The notes beneath the pieces are model-generated. The model was not told the DNA's origin and ran no database searches. It saw nothing but the letters and a program-made list of their open reading frames with translations. DNA of 6,800 bases, taken from Bacteroidota bacterium (lineage in GTDB: Bacteria > Bacteroidota > Bacteroidia > Bacteroidales > UBA1715). Position numbers and translations under genes: made by a program. The stretch covers positions 1 through 6,800 of the forward strand of contig JAJUFK010000130.1 of assembly GCA_029266015.1 (NCBI GenBank), written 5' to 3'. Shown in pieces: positions 1-6,185 of this stretch (positions within the stretch are counted from its first letter, which is position 1; every line of letters starts with the position of its first letter).

Positions 1-728
1 GCGGTATGGGTGAATTACACCTCGAAATTATTATTGACCGTTTAAAACGTGAATTTAAAGTTGAATGTAATCAAGGTGCACCTCAAGTAAACTACAAAGA
101 ATGTATTACTCAAGAAGTTGAACATCGTGAAGTATTTAAAAAACAATCTGGTGGTAGAGGTAAGTTTGCTGATATAGCTTTCAAACTTGGACCTGCAGAT
201 GAAGGTAAAGATGGATTACAATTTGAAGATTATGTAAAAGGAGGAAATATACCAAAAGAATTTATTCCATCAATTGAAAAAGGTTTCAAACAAGCTATGG
301 AAAATGGTGTATTGGCAGGTTTCAATGTTGAATCAATGAAAGTGCAATTAATGGATGGTTCTTACCATGACGTTGACTCTGATGCATTATCATTTGAAAT
401 ATGTGCAAAATTAGCATTCAAAGAAGCTTGCAGAAAAGCAGGGCCAAAATTACTTGAACCAATTATGAAAATCGAAGTTGTTACTCCAGAAGAATATATG
501 GGTGATGTTGTAGGTGATTTAAATAAACGTAGAGGTCAAATTCGTGGAATGGATACTAAAAATAATGCAAGTGTTGTTAAAGCGTTCGTACCATTGGCAG
601 AAATGTTTGGATATGTTACCGATTTGCGTACCATAACATCTGGTAGAGCTACTTCAACCATGGAATTTGATCATTACGAACAAGTTCCTGCAAACTTAGC
701 TGAAGCAGTAATTAATAAAAGTAAATAA
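1..728 (+). CDS. fusA: Elongation factor G, C-terminal part (5' truncated by window edge)
   Basis: EF-G is the GTPase that moves tRNAs and mRNA through the ribosome after each peptide bond and helps recycle ribosomes. Only about the last 241 codons are present, and the first complete codon is at position 3. The GTPase domain lies outside the window. Numbering from the Met at position 6, residues 1-20 (GMGELHLEI and following) are the end of domain III. Residues about 28-150 are domain IV, with the GGNIPKEFIP loop (79-88) and the HDVDS tip loop (121-125), whose His enters the decoding site in E. coli EF-G. Residues about 151-235 are domain V (EPIMKIEVVTPEE, GDLNKRRG, the SGRA turn). The open frame shows no damage and ends in TAA, 23 bases before rpsJ. 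Its place at the head of the ribosomal cluster and the intact HDVDS tip favour the main fusA over an EF-G2 paralogue. Truncation is only the window edge. Confidence 0.97.
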   Translation, partial: GMGELHLEIIIDRLKREFKVECNQGAPQVNYKECITQEVEHREVFKKQSGGRGKFADIAFKLGPADEGKDGLQFEDYVKGGNIPKEFIPSIEKGFKQAMENGVLAGFNVESMKVQLMDGSYHDVDSDALSFEICAKLAFKEACRKAGPKLLEPIMKIEVVTPEEYMGDVVGDLNKRRGQIRGMDTKNNASVVKAFVPLAEMFGYVTDLRTITSGRATSTMEFDHYEQVPANLAEAVINKSK

Positions 729-751
729 ATACAATTAATATAATTAAAGGC

Positions 752-1057
752 ATGAGTCAAAAAATCAGAATTAAGTTGAAATCATATGACCACAATCTTG
801 TAGACAAGTCAGCCGAAAAGATTGTTAAAACGGTTAAAACTACAGGAGCTGTAGTATGTGGTCCGATTCCGCTGCCAACTCACAAGAGAATTTTTACAGT
901 ATTACGTTCTACTCACGTAAATAAAAAAGCTCGTGAACAATTTCAGTTGGCATCGCATAAAAGACTATTGGATATTTACAGTAGTACTTCTAAAACAGTT
1001 GATGCTCTTATGAAATTAGAGTTGCCAAGTGGTGTAGAAGTAGAAATAAAAGTGTAA
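752..1057 (+). CDS. rpsJ: 30S ribosomal protein S10 (uS10)
   Basis: This is S10 of the small-subunit head, which binds the 3' domain of 16S rRNA. In E. coli it also pairs with NusB in antitermination and with NusG. The protein has 101 residues, a normal length. Recognisable parts are IRIKLKSYDHNLVD near the start, the long hairpin loop around GPIPLPTHKR (37-46) and HVNKKAREQF (55-64), and the C-terminal KTVDALMKLELPSGVEV (81-97). The commonly conserved RSPHVNK reads RSTHVNK here; I recall Thr at this position in Bacteroides too. The ATG at 752 gives the canonical MSQKIRIKLK start. The AAAGG just before it ends only one base from the ATG, too close to act as an SD site. The 23-base gap after fusA leaves no space for an S10-type regulatory leader. 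Confidence 0.98.
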   Translation: MSQKIRIKLKSYDHNLVDKSAEKIVKTVKTTGAVVCGPIPLPTHKRIFTVLRSTHVNKKAREQFQLASHKRLLDIYSSTSKTVDALMKLELPSGVEVEIKV

Positions 1058-1078
1058 TAACGTAATAAATTTGTAAAA

Positions 1079-1699
1079 ATGCTCGGAATACTAGGAAAAA
1101 AATTAGGTATGACTTCTATATTTTTACCCGATGGTAAAAATATAGCATGTACTGTTATAGAAACAGGTCCTTGTGTAGTTACTCAAATAAAAACTAAAGA
1201 AACAGATGGGTATAACTCTGTTCAATTAGCTTTTGATGAGAAAAAAGAGAAAAATACTACACGTGCAGAATTAGGTCATTTTAAAAAAGCAAATACTACT
1301 CCAAAACGATCTGTTGTAGAAATTCGTGATTTTGATAAAGAAGTTAATTTAGGTGATGTACTTGATGTATCAAGCATTATTGAAGTTGGCGACTGGTTAG
1401 ATATAACCGGAACATCAAAAGGAAAAGGATTTCAAGGTGTTGTTAAACGACACAATTTTGGTGGTGTTGGAGAAAGTACACATGGTCAACATAATCGTCT
1501 TCGTGCACCGGGGTCTATTGGTGCTTGTTCTACTCCTTCTCGTGTATTTAAAGGTATGAGAATGGGTGGAAGAATGGGAGGCAATCAAGTAAAAGTTGAG
1601 AATCTAGAAGTGGTAAAAGTATTACCTGAAAAAAATGTAGTATTGGTGAAAGGAGCAGTTCCCGGAGCTAAAGGTGGATATTTAATAATGACTAAATAA
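1079..1699 (+). CDS. rplC: 50S ribosomal protein L3 (uL3)
   Basis: L3 is an early-assembling large-subunit protein that binds near the 3' end of 23S rRNA; its extended loop reaches towards the peptidyl transferase centre. The protein has 206 residues, against 209 in E. coli. Landmarks are GILGKKLGMTSIF (3-15), TGTSKGKGFQG (110-120) before the long internal extension, RAPGSIGACSTPSRVFKG (142-159), and LVKGAVPGAKGG near the end. At the site of the Gln that PrmB methylates in E. coli L3 (Gln150 in GQNQTPG), this protein has Ser151 in GACSTPS, so that modification cannot occur here. The ATG at 1079 follows TTGTAAAA with no SD sequence, 21 bases after rpsJ. The stop codon shares its last base with the rplD start codon (TAATG), which suggests translational coupling. 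Confidence 0.98.
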   Translation: MLGILGKKLGMTSIFLPDGKNIACTVIETGPCVVTQIKTKETDGYNSVQLAFDEKKEKNTTRAELGHFKKANTTPKRSVVEIRDFDKEVNLGDVLDVSSIIEVGDWLDITGTSKGKGFQGVVKRHNFGGVGESTHGQHNRLRAPGSIGACSTPSRVFKGMRMGGRMGGNQVKVENLEVVKVLPEKNVVLVKGAVPGAKGGYLIMTK

Positions 1700-2328
1700 T
1701 GGAATTAGTAGTTAAAGATATACAAGGAAAAGATACCAAAAAGAAAGTGGTTTTAGATGAATCAATTTTCTGTATCGAACCAAATGAACATGCAGTTTAT
1801 TTAGATGTTAAAGCTATACTAGCAAATAAACGTCAAGGAACTCATAGCTCAAAAGAAAGAAATGCCGTAGCTGGTAGTACTCGAAAAATTAAAAGACAAA
1901 AAGGTACAGGAGGAGCGCGTGCGGGTAGTTTAAATAACCCATTATTCCGTGGAGGAGGTAGAATATTTGGTCCTGAACCACGTGATTATTCGCAAAAAGT
2001 AAATAAAAAATTAAAAGATTTAGCTCGTAAGTCTGTATTGTCTTCAAAAGTTAAAGATAATGCAATTACTGTAGTAGAAGACTTTGATTTTGAGGTACCT
2101 AAAACCAAAAAGTTACTTGAAATCAAAGAAAATCTTAAAATTGATAATAAAAACTCTTTATTAATATTACCAAATATAAATAAAAATGTATATTTGTCAT
2201 CGCGAAATTTACAAGGGTTTTTAGTTGTAAGTGCTTCTGAAATAAATACTTACGACCTGTTGAAAGCGAAAAATGTAATACTTTTTGAGAGTTCGGTAGA
2301 AGAAATTGAAAAAAATTTAAAAAATTAA
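1699..2328 (+). CDS. rplD: 50S ribosomal protein L4 (uL4)
   Basis: L4 binds domain I of 23S rRNA early in assembly, and its long loop, with that of L22, forms the constriction of the peptide exit tunnel. In E. coli it also represses the S10 operon through the leader mRNA. The protein has 209 residues, about the family norm. The tunnel loop spans about residues 60-97, including KIKRQKGTGGARAG (63-76), RGGGRIFGPEPRDY (84-97). The globular C-terminal half (about 100-209) is Lys/Asn-rich and more divergent, as is usual. The start ATG overlaps the rplC stop by one base and has no SD sequence at a workable distance, so expression probably depends on ribosomes ending rplC. No E. coli-like target for autoregulation is visible upstream of rpsJ. 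Confidence 0.97.
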   Translation: MELVVKDIQGKDTKKKVVLDESIFCIEPNEHAVYLDVKAILANKRQGTHSSKERNAVAGSTRKIKRQKGTGGARAGSLNNPLFRGGGRIFGPEPRDYSQKVNKKLKDLARKSVLSSKVKDNAITVVEDFDFEVPKTKKLLEIKENLKIDNKNSLLILPNINKNVYLSSRNLQGFLVVSASEINTYDLLKAKNVILFESSVEEIEKNLKN

Positions 2329-2334
2329 TTGGTA

Positions 2335-2625
2335 ATGGAAATTTTACAAAGACCACTAATAACTGAAAAAATGTCAAAAAAAGCAGATACTTTAAACCAA
2401 TACGGGTTTATAGTAGATAAAAATGCTGACAAAACTCAGATAAAAAAAGCGGTAGAAGAAATGTATGGTGTTACCGTAGAATCAGTAAATACAATTCGTT
2501 ATGCCGGTAAAGTAAAAACTAGAAATACTAAAAGTGGTGTAGTAGTTGGAAAAACTAATTCGTATAAAAAAGCAATAGTATCTTTAAAACAAGGAGAACA
2601 AATAGACTTCTATAGTAATATATAA
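2335..2625 (+). CDS. rplW: 50S ribosomal protein L23 (uL23)
   Basis: L23 sits at the exit of the peptide tunnel and is the docking site for trigger factor and the signal recognition particle in bacteria. With the ATG at 2335 the protein has 96 residues. It opens with MEILQRPLITEKM, matching the family's conserved RPLxTEK motif, and continues with YGFIVDKNADKTQIKKAVEEMYGV (about 22-45) and a basic loop (KVKTRNTKSGVVVGKTNSYKK, split around residue 70) before the last strand. A TTG at 2329, directly after the rplD stop, is in frame and would add only Met-Val. The ATG is preferred because it gives the normal family start and TTG starts are rare. The gap to rplD is 6 bases and to rplB 4 bases. There is no SD sequence; the region upstream is A/T-only for about 20 bases. 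Confidence 0.96.
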   Translation: MEILQRPLITEKMSKKADTLNQYGFIVDKNADKTQIKKAVEEMYGVTVESVNTIRYAGKVKTRNTKSGVVVGKTNSYKKAIVSLKQGEQIDFYSNI

Positions 2626-2629
2626 AACA

Positions 2630-3454
2630 ATGGCAGTAAAAAAGTTGAAACCGGTAACTCCCGGACAAAGACATAAAATTGTAGCGGTTAATACAGGATT
2701 ATCAAAAGTAAAACCTGAAAAATCACTTGTTGAAACATTAAAAAGAACAGGTGGTAGAAATAATACCGGAAAAATGACTATGCGTTATATTGGTGGTGGT
2801 CATAAGAAAAAATATCGTATTATTGATTTTAAACGTGATAAAGAAAATATTCAAGCAGAAGTTTTAACTGTTGAATATGATCCAAATAGAAGTGCAAATA
2901 TTTGTTTAGTTCAATATACTGACGGTGAAAAAAGATATATAATTGCACCCCAAGGAATTAAAGTTGGTCAAACAATTGCTTCTGGAGAAGGTGTAGAACC
3001 AGAAATCGGAAACAGTTTATATTTAAAAGAAATTCCGCTTGGAACAGTGATTCATAATATAGAATTAACTCCAGGTAAAGGAGCACAACTTGCAAGAAGC
3101 GCAGGAACCTATGCTCAATTAGCATCAAGAGATGGAAAATATGCAATTATTAAATTACCTTCTGGTGAAACTCGTATGGTATTAACATCATGCAAAGCTA
3201 CCATAGGTGCTGTTTCCAATTCTGAACATTCATTAATACGTTCAGGAAAAGCTGGTAGAAGTAGATGGTTAGGTCGTCGCCCACGAGTACGTGGTGTTGT
3301 TATGAATCCTGTTGATCACCCAATGGGTGGTGGTGAAGGACGTGCTTCAGGAGGACATCCTCGTTCACGTAAAGGGTTACCTGCTAAAGGATATAAAACA
3401 CGTGCACCCAAAAAAGCATCGAGCACTTTAATAATTGAAAGAAGAAAAAAATAA
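2630..3454 (+). CDS. rplB: 50S ribosomal protein L2 (uL2)
   Basis: L2 is one of the most conserved large-subunit proteins. It is needed for subunit joining and for peptidyl transferase activity. The protein has 274 residues, against 273 in E. coli, so the two align almost without gaps. Seen here: PGQRHKIV (11-18), GGRNNTGKMTMRYIGGGHK (41-59), YDPNRSANICLV (83-94), PGKGAQLARSAGTYAQL (148-164) and MNPVDHPMGGGEGR (225-238). His230 corresponds to the functionally important His229 of E. coli (numbered without Met) and is kept. The second His of the HPHGGG motif is Met232, and the tail GGHPRSRKG (241-249) differs from the E. coli tail; both look like Bacteroidota traits. The ATG lies 4 bases after rplW with only TATAAAACA-type sequence before it. 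Confidence 0.98.
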   Translation: MAVKKLKPVTPGQRHKIVAVNTGLSKVKPEKSLVETLKRTGGRNNTGKMTMRYIGGGHKKKYRIIDFKRDKENIQAEVLTVEYDPNRSANICLVQYTDGEKRYIIAPQGIKVGQTIASGEGVEPEIGNSLYLKEIPLGTVIHNIELTPGKGAQLARSAGTYAQLASRDGKYAIIKLPSGETRMVLTSCKATIGAVSNSEHSLIRSGKAGRSRWLGRRPRVRGVVMNPVDHPMGGGEGRASGGHPRSRKGLPAKGYKTRAPKKASSTLIIERRKK

Positions 3455-3472
3455 TTTAATTGAAAACGTAAT

Positions 3473-3748
3473 ATGAGTCGTTCACTTAAAAAAGGTCCAT
3501 ATATAGATTTCAATTTGGAACGTAAAGTTTTACAAATGAATGAAAGTGGAAAAAAAACAGTAATCAAAACTTGGTCAAGAGCTTCTATGATTTCTCCCGA
3601 TTTTGTTGGACATACAATTGCTGTTCATAATGGTAATAAATTTATTCCGGTGTATGTAACCGAAAATATGGTTGGACATAAACTAGGAGAATTTTCACCA
3701 ACAAGAAATTTTAGAGGTCATGCAGGTAAAAAGAATAAAAAGAAATAA
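3473..3748 (+). CDS. rpsS: 30S ribosomal protein S19 (uS19)
   Basis: S19 is in the head of the small subunit, where it forms a complex with S13, contacts the A-site region and takes part in bridges to the large subunit. The protein has 91 residues (E. coli 92). It opens with MSRSLKKGPYID and carries IKTWSRAS (31-38) and the signature NMVGHKLGEFSPTR (65-78) followed by FRGH; it ends in a lysine-rich tail (84-91). The ATG at 3473 gives the standard N-terminus. It follows an 18-base gap after rplB with no SD sequence. A run of eight A at 3550-3557 lies within the gene, in frame as Gly-Lys-Lys-Thr, and the frame continues normally beyond it. Confidence 0.98.
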   Translation: MSRSLKKGPYIDFNLERKVLQMNESGKKTVIKTWSRASMISPDFVGHTIAVHNGNKFIPVYVTENMVGHKLGEFSPTRNFRGHAGKKNKKK

Positions 3749-3758
3749 GAACTAAGTC

Positions 3759-4169
3759 ATGAGTAATAGAAAGAAAATAAAAGCTGACCAAATTAAGGAT
3801 GCTAAAAAGCTTAAAGCTTTTGCTATCTTAAGAAATTGCCCTTCGTCACCACGTAAAATGCGATTGGTTGCAGATATGGTTAGAGGAAAAGAGGTAAATA
3901 ATGCACTTGATTTATTGCGTTATTCTACAAAAGAGTCTTCAAGAAAAGTTGAAAAATTAGTTTTGAGTGCTATTAACAATTGGCAACAAAAAAATGAAGG
4001 AAAACGAATTGAAGATAATCAATTATATATTAAAGAAATATTTGTTGATGAAGGTAGAATGTTAAAACGTATTCAACCGGCACCTCAAGGAAGAGCTCAT
4101 AGAGTTCGAAAACGTTCAAATCATGTAACAGTAGTGGTAGATACTATTCAATTAGAAACAGAAGCATAA
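3759..4169 (+). CDS. rplV: 50S ribosomal protein L22 (uL22), long Bacteroidota-type form
   Basis: L22 contacts all six domains of 23S rRNA, and its long beta-hairpin lines the exit tunnel opposite L4. The protein has 136 residues against 110 in E. coli. About 20 extra residues lie at the N-terminus (MSNRKKIKADQIKDAKKLK), and there are a few more before the hairpin and at the end. Core motifs are SPRKMRLVADMVRGKEVNNAL (split across 30-50), KVEKLVLSAINNW (63-75), and the hairpin DEGRMLKRIQPAPQGRAHRVRKR (split across 97-119), then NHVTVVV. I recall a similar 136-residue L22 in Bacteroides, so the extension looks lineage-typical rather than a start error. The only in-frame Met near the core is Met34, too far in to be the start. 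It lies 10 bases after rpsS. Confidence 0.97.
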   Translation: MSNRKKIKADQIKDAKKLKAFAILRNCPSSPRKMRLVADMVRGKEVNNALDLLRYSTKESSRKVEKLVLSAINNWQQKNEGKRIEDNQLYIKEIFVDEGRMLKRIQPAPQGRAHRVRKRSNHVTVVVDTIQLETEA

Positions 4170-4179
4170 AATTATATTC

Positions 4180-4875
4180 ATGGGACAAAAAGTTAATCCA
4201 ATAGGAAATAGATTAGGAATTATCAAAGGTTGGGATTCTAACTGGTATGGTGGTAATGATTATGTTGAAAAACTACACGAAGACTACAAAATAAGACGAT
4301 ATTTATATGCTCGTCTTGCAAAAGCTAGTATCTCAAAAATTATAATTGAAAGAACTCTTAAATTAGTAACCATTACTATAAATACGGCTCGTCCAGGAAT
4401 TATTATAGGTAAAGGAGGCCAAGAAGTTGATAAACTAAAAGAAGAACTTAAAAAGATTTCTAATAAAGAAGTTCAAATCAATATATTTGAAGTAAAACGT
4501 CCTGAATTAGATGCTATAATTGTTGCAGATAGTATAGCTCGTCAATTAGAAGGTCGTGTTGCATATCGTAGAGCTATAAAAATGGCAATAGCTTCTGCAA
4601 TTAGAATGGGAGCCGAAGGTATTAAAGTGCAAATTTCAGGTAGATTAAATGGTGCAGAAATGGCACGTTCAGAAATGTATAAAGAAGGAAGAACACCATT
4701 ACATACATTACGCGCTGATATCGATTATGCAACTGCAGCTGCATCTACAACTTATGGTAAATTAGGATTAAAAGTATGGATTTTTAAAGGTGAGATTTAT
4801 GGAAAAGTTGATTTATCTCCTAATAGCAATTTGACCGCTGCACCTAAAAAATCTATGAGAAAAAGAAAAAAATAA
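4180..4875 (+). CDS. rpsC: 30S ribosomal protein S3 (uS3)
   Basis: S3 lies on the small-subunit head at the mRNA entry tunnel, where with S4 and S5 it helps unwind structured mRNA. The protein has 231 residues (E. coli 233). The N-terminal region MGQKVNPIGNRLGIIKGW is standard. The type II KH domain follows, with the GKGG loop at 77-80 inside RPGIIIGKGGQEV. The C-terminal domain carries RRAIKMAI (130-137), whose R130, R131 and K134 align with residues implicated in mRNA unwinding in E. coli, and the signature GRLNGAEMARSE (154-165). It ends in a basic tail (KKSMRKRKK). The ATG is 10 bases after rplV; the leader AAATTATATTC has no SD sequence. Confidence 0.98.
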   Translation: MGQKVNPIGNRLGIIKGWDSNWYGGNDYVEKLHEDYKIRRYLYARLAKASISKIIIERTLKLVTITINTARPGIIIGKGGQEVDKLKEELKKISNKEVQINIFEVKRPELDAIIVADSIARQLEGRVAYRRAIKMAIASAIRMGAEGIKVQISGRLNGAEMARSEMYKEGRTPLHTLRADIDYATAAASTTYGKLGLKVWIFKGEIYGKVDLSPNSNLTAAPKKSMRKRKK

Positions 4876-4894
4876 TAATTAAGAATATACAGCA

Positions 4895-5317
4895 ATGTTA
4901 CAACCTAAAAAAACAAAATTCAGAAAGCAACAAAAAGGGAGAATGAAAGGAAATGCTCAAAGAGGTCACGAACTAGCATTCGGATCATTTGGTATAAAAT
5001 CTCTTGAAACTTGTTGGATAACATCGCGTCAAATTGAAGCTGCTCGTATTGCAGTTACACGTTATATGAAACGTGAAGGTCAAATTTGGATTAGAATTTT
5101 TCCTGATAAACCTGTAACTTCTAAACCAGCTGAAGTTCGTATGGGTAAAGGTAAAGGAGCTCCTTCTCATTGGGTTGCTCCGGTTACACCAGGTAGAATT
5201 TTATTTGAAGCTGAAGGAGTTCCTTTAGATGTTGCTAAAGAAGCACTTCGTTTAGCTGCTCAAAAATTGCCTGTAACAACAAAGTTTATTGTTCGTAACG
5301 ATTATGTTCAAGAATAG
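4895..5317 (+). CDS. rplP: 50S ribosomal protein L16 (uL16)
   Basis: L16 joins the large subunit late and helps position A-site tRNA near the peptidyl transferase centre. The protein has 140 residues (E. coli 136). It starts MLQPKKTKFRKQQKGRMKG, then has FGSFGIKSLE (29-38), TSRQIEAARIAVTRYMKR (43-60), IWIRIFPDKPVTSKP (64-78) and VRMGKGKGAP (81-90). Arg82 corresponds to Arg81 of E. coli L16, which is hydroxylated there by RoxA/YcfD; the site is kept, but whether the enzyme exists in this organism cannot be seen. The ATG is 19 bases after rpsC with an A/T-rich leader lacking an SD sequence. Confidence 0.98.
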   Translation: MLQPKKTKFRKQQKGRMKGNAQRGHELAFGSFGIKSLETCWITSRQIEAARIAVTRYMKREGQIWIRIFPDKPVTSKPAEVRMGKGKGAPSHWVAPVTPGRILFEAEGVPLDVAKEALRLAAQKLPVTTKFIVRNDYVQE

Positions 5318-5331
5318 AAAAAATGATACAC

Positions 5332-5526
5332 ATGAAAGCAGCTGAAATAAGAGAATTAACAACAAAAGAATTGGAAGAAAAACTACAAGTTGAACTAGAG
5401 CAGATTAATAAAATGAAAATTAATCATGCAATATCACCACTTGAAAATCCGAATGTAATAAAAGAATCTCGTAAGAAAATTGCTCGATTACAAACAATTT
5501 TAAAAGAACGAGAACTTAATAAATAA
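5332..5526 (+). CDS. rpmC: 50S ribosomal protein L29 (uL29)
   Basis: L29 is a small two-helix protein beside L23 at the tunnel exit. With the ATG at 5332 it has 64 residues: MKAAEIRELTTKELEEKL (helix 1), the turn containing NHAISPLENP (31-40), and a second basic helix ending KERELNK. The turn is longer than in E. coli and matches what I recall of Bacteroidota L29. A second in-frame ATG at 5323 would add Met-Ile-His and lies after the A-rich TAGAAAAA. The later start is preferred because L29 proteins normally begin MKxxE(I/L)RE. The choice is not certain, since in SD-less genomes an A-rich leader can favour the upstream start. The gap to rplP is 14 bases, or 5 with the earlier start. Confidence 0.95.
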   Translation: MKAAEIRELTTKELEEKLQVELEQINKMKINHAISPLENPNVIKESRKKIARLQTILKERELNK

Positions 5527-5543
5527 GATAAGTAACATCTAAC

Positions 5544-5798
5544 ATGGAAAGAAATTTCAGAAAAGAACGTATAGGAATCGTTGTGAGCAACAAAATGGAA
5601 AAATCAATTGTTGTTGCTGTAGAGAGAAAAGTTAAACACCCTATGTATGGTAAGTTTTTAAAAAAAACAACCAAATTTGTAGCTCATGACGAAAAAAATG
5701 AGTGTAATGAGGGTGATACTGTTAGAATAATGGAAACACGCCCATTAAGTAAAAGCAAATGTTGGCGATTAGTAGAAATCATAGAAAGAGCGAAATAA
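5544..5798 (+). CDS. rpsQ: 30S ribosomal protein S17 (uS17)
   Basis: S17 is a primary 16S rRNA-binding protein of the small-subunit body with an OB fold. The protein has 84 residues, equal to E. coli. It shows RKERIGIVVSNKMEKSIVV (6-24), a basic strand pair with HPMYGKF (32-38), and the family signature GDTVRIMETRPLSKSKCWRL (57-76). The ATG at 5544 gives a typical N-terminus, and the leader (GATAAGTAACATCTAAC) has no SD sequence. It is the last gene of the S10 block in the E. coli arrangement, but the next gene starts only one base after its stop, so there is no operon boundary here. Confidence 0.98.
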   Translation: MERNFRKERIGIVVSNKMEKSIVVAVERKVKHPMYGKFLKKTTKFVAHDEKNECNEGDTVRIMETRPLSKSKCWRLVEIIERAK

Positions 5799-5799
5799 G

Positions 5800-6168
5800 A
5801 TGATACAGCAAGAATCAAGATTAAATGTTGCAGATAACAGCGGAGCAAAAGAAGTTCTCTGTATACGAGTACTAGGTGGAACTCGTAAAAGATATGCATC
5901 TATAGGCGATAAAATTGTTGTTACCGTAAAAGATGCTATCCCAAATGGTAATGTAAGAAAAGGACAAGTTACTAAAGGCGTAATTGTTCGTACTACAAAA
6001 GAAGTCAAAAGACCTGATGGTTCATATATTCGTTTCGATGATAATGCTGTTGTTTTATTAAACGAAGCGGGAGAAATGAGAGGTACTCGTATATTTGGAC
6101 CGGTTGGTCGTGAATTACGTGATAAACAATATATGAAAATTGTTTCACTAGCACCTGAAGTATTATAA
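5800..6168 (+). CDS. rplN: 50S ribosomal protein L14 (uL14)
   Basis: L14 lies on the intersubunit face of the large subunit next to L19, forms a bridge to 16S rRNA and is the binding site of the silencing factor RsfS in many bacteria. The protein has 122 residues, the usual length is 122-123. It begins MIQQESRLNVADNSGAKEVLC and contains RVLGGTRKRYASIGD (23-37), VKDAIPNGNVRKGQV (43-57), VRTTKEVKRPDGSYI (63-77), FDDNAVVLLN (79-88) and GTRIFGPVGRELR (95-107). In E. coli this is the first spc-operon gene with its own promoter. Here only one base separates it from rpsQ, so any separate promoter would have to lie within rpsQ, and none was recognised. Confidence 0.98.
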   Translation: MIQQESRLNVADNSGAKEVLCIRVLGGTRKRYASIGDKIVVTVKDAIPNGNVRKGQVTKGVIVRTTKEVKRPDGSYIRFDDNAVVLLNEAGEMRGTRIFGPVGRELRDKQYMKIVSLAPEVL

Positions 6169-6185
6169 ATAAAACAATAATTAAG

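Noticed and set aside
745..754. AAAGG before rpsJ as a ribosome binding site
   Set aside because: Only one base (C) separates it from the ATG, too close for SD pairing.
1063..1080. TAAATTTG at 1066-1073, an exact match to the Bacteroidota -7 element (TAnnTTTG), just before rplC
   Set aside because: No TTG-type -33 element lies 17-23 bases upstream; the nearest TTG (1022) is about 41 bases away. A start from it would fall on or next to the rplC ATG. In A/T-rich DNA such an octamer is expected by chance.
3545..3560. A-runs resembling frameshift slippery sites (A8 in rpsS here; also A8 at 6190-6197 in rplX, A7 at 1096-1102 in rplC and A7 near 2309-2315 at the rplD end)
   Set aside because: They encode Lys and neighbouring residues expected for each family. 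The proteins stay full-length in frame, no stimulatory structure was seen downstream, and such runs are common in A/T-rich genes.
3804..3822. Inverted repeat AAAAGC-TTAAA-GCTTTT near the start of rplV
   Set aside because: The stem is only 6 pairs, four of them A-T, with no T-run after it. It lies in the coding sequence for the Lys/Ala-rich N-terminus, so it is not a credible terminator or regulatory hairpin.
4734..4743. Ten-base palindrome TGCAGCTGCA inside rpsC
   Set aside because: It comes from a run of Ala codons (Thr-Ala-Ala-Ala) in the conserved part of S3; single copy, with no partner site.
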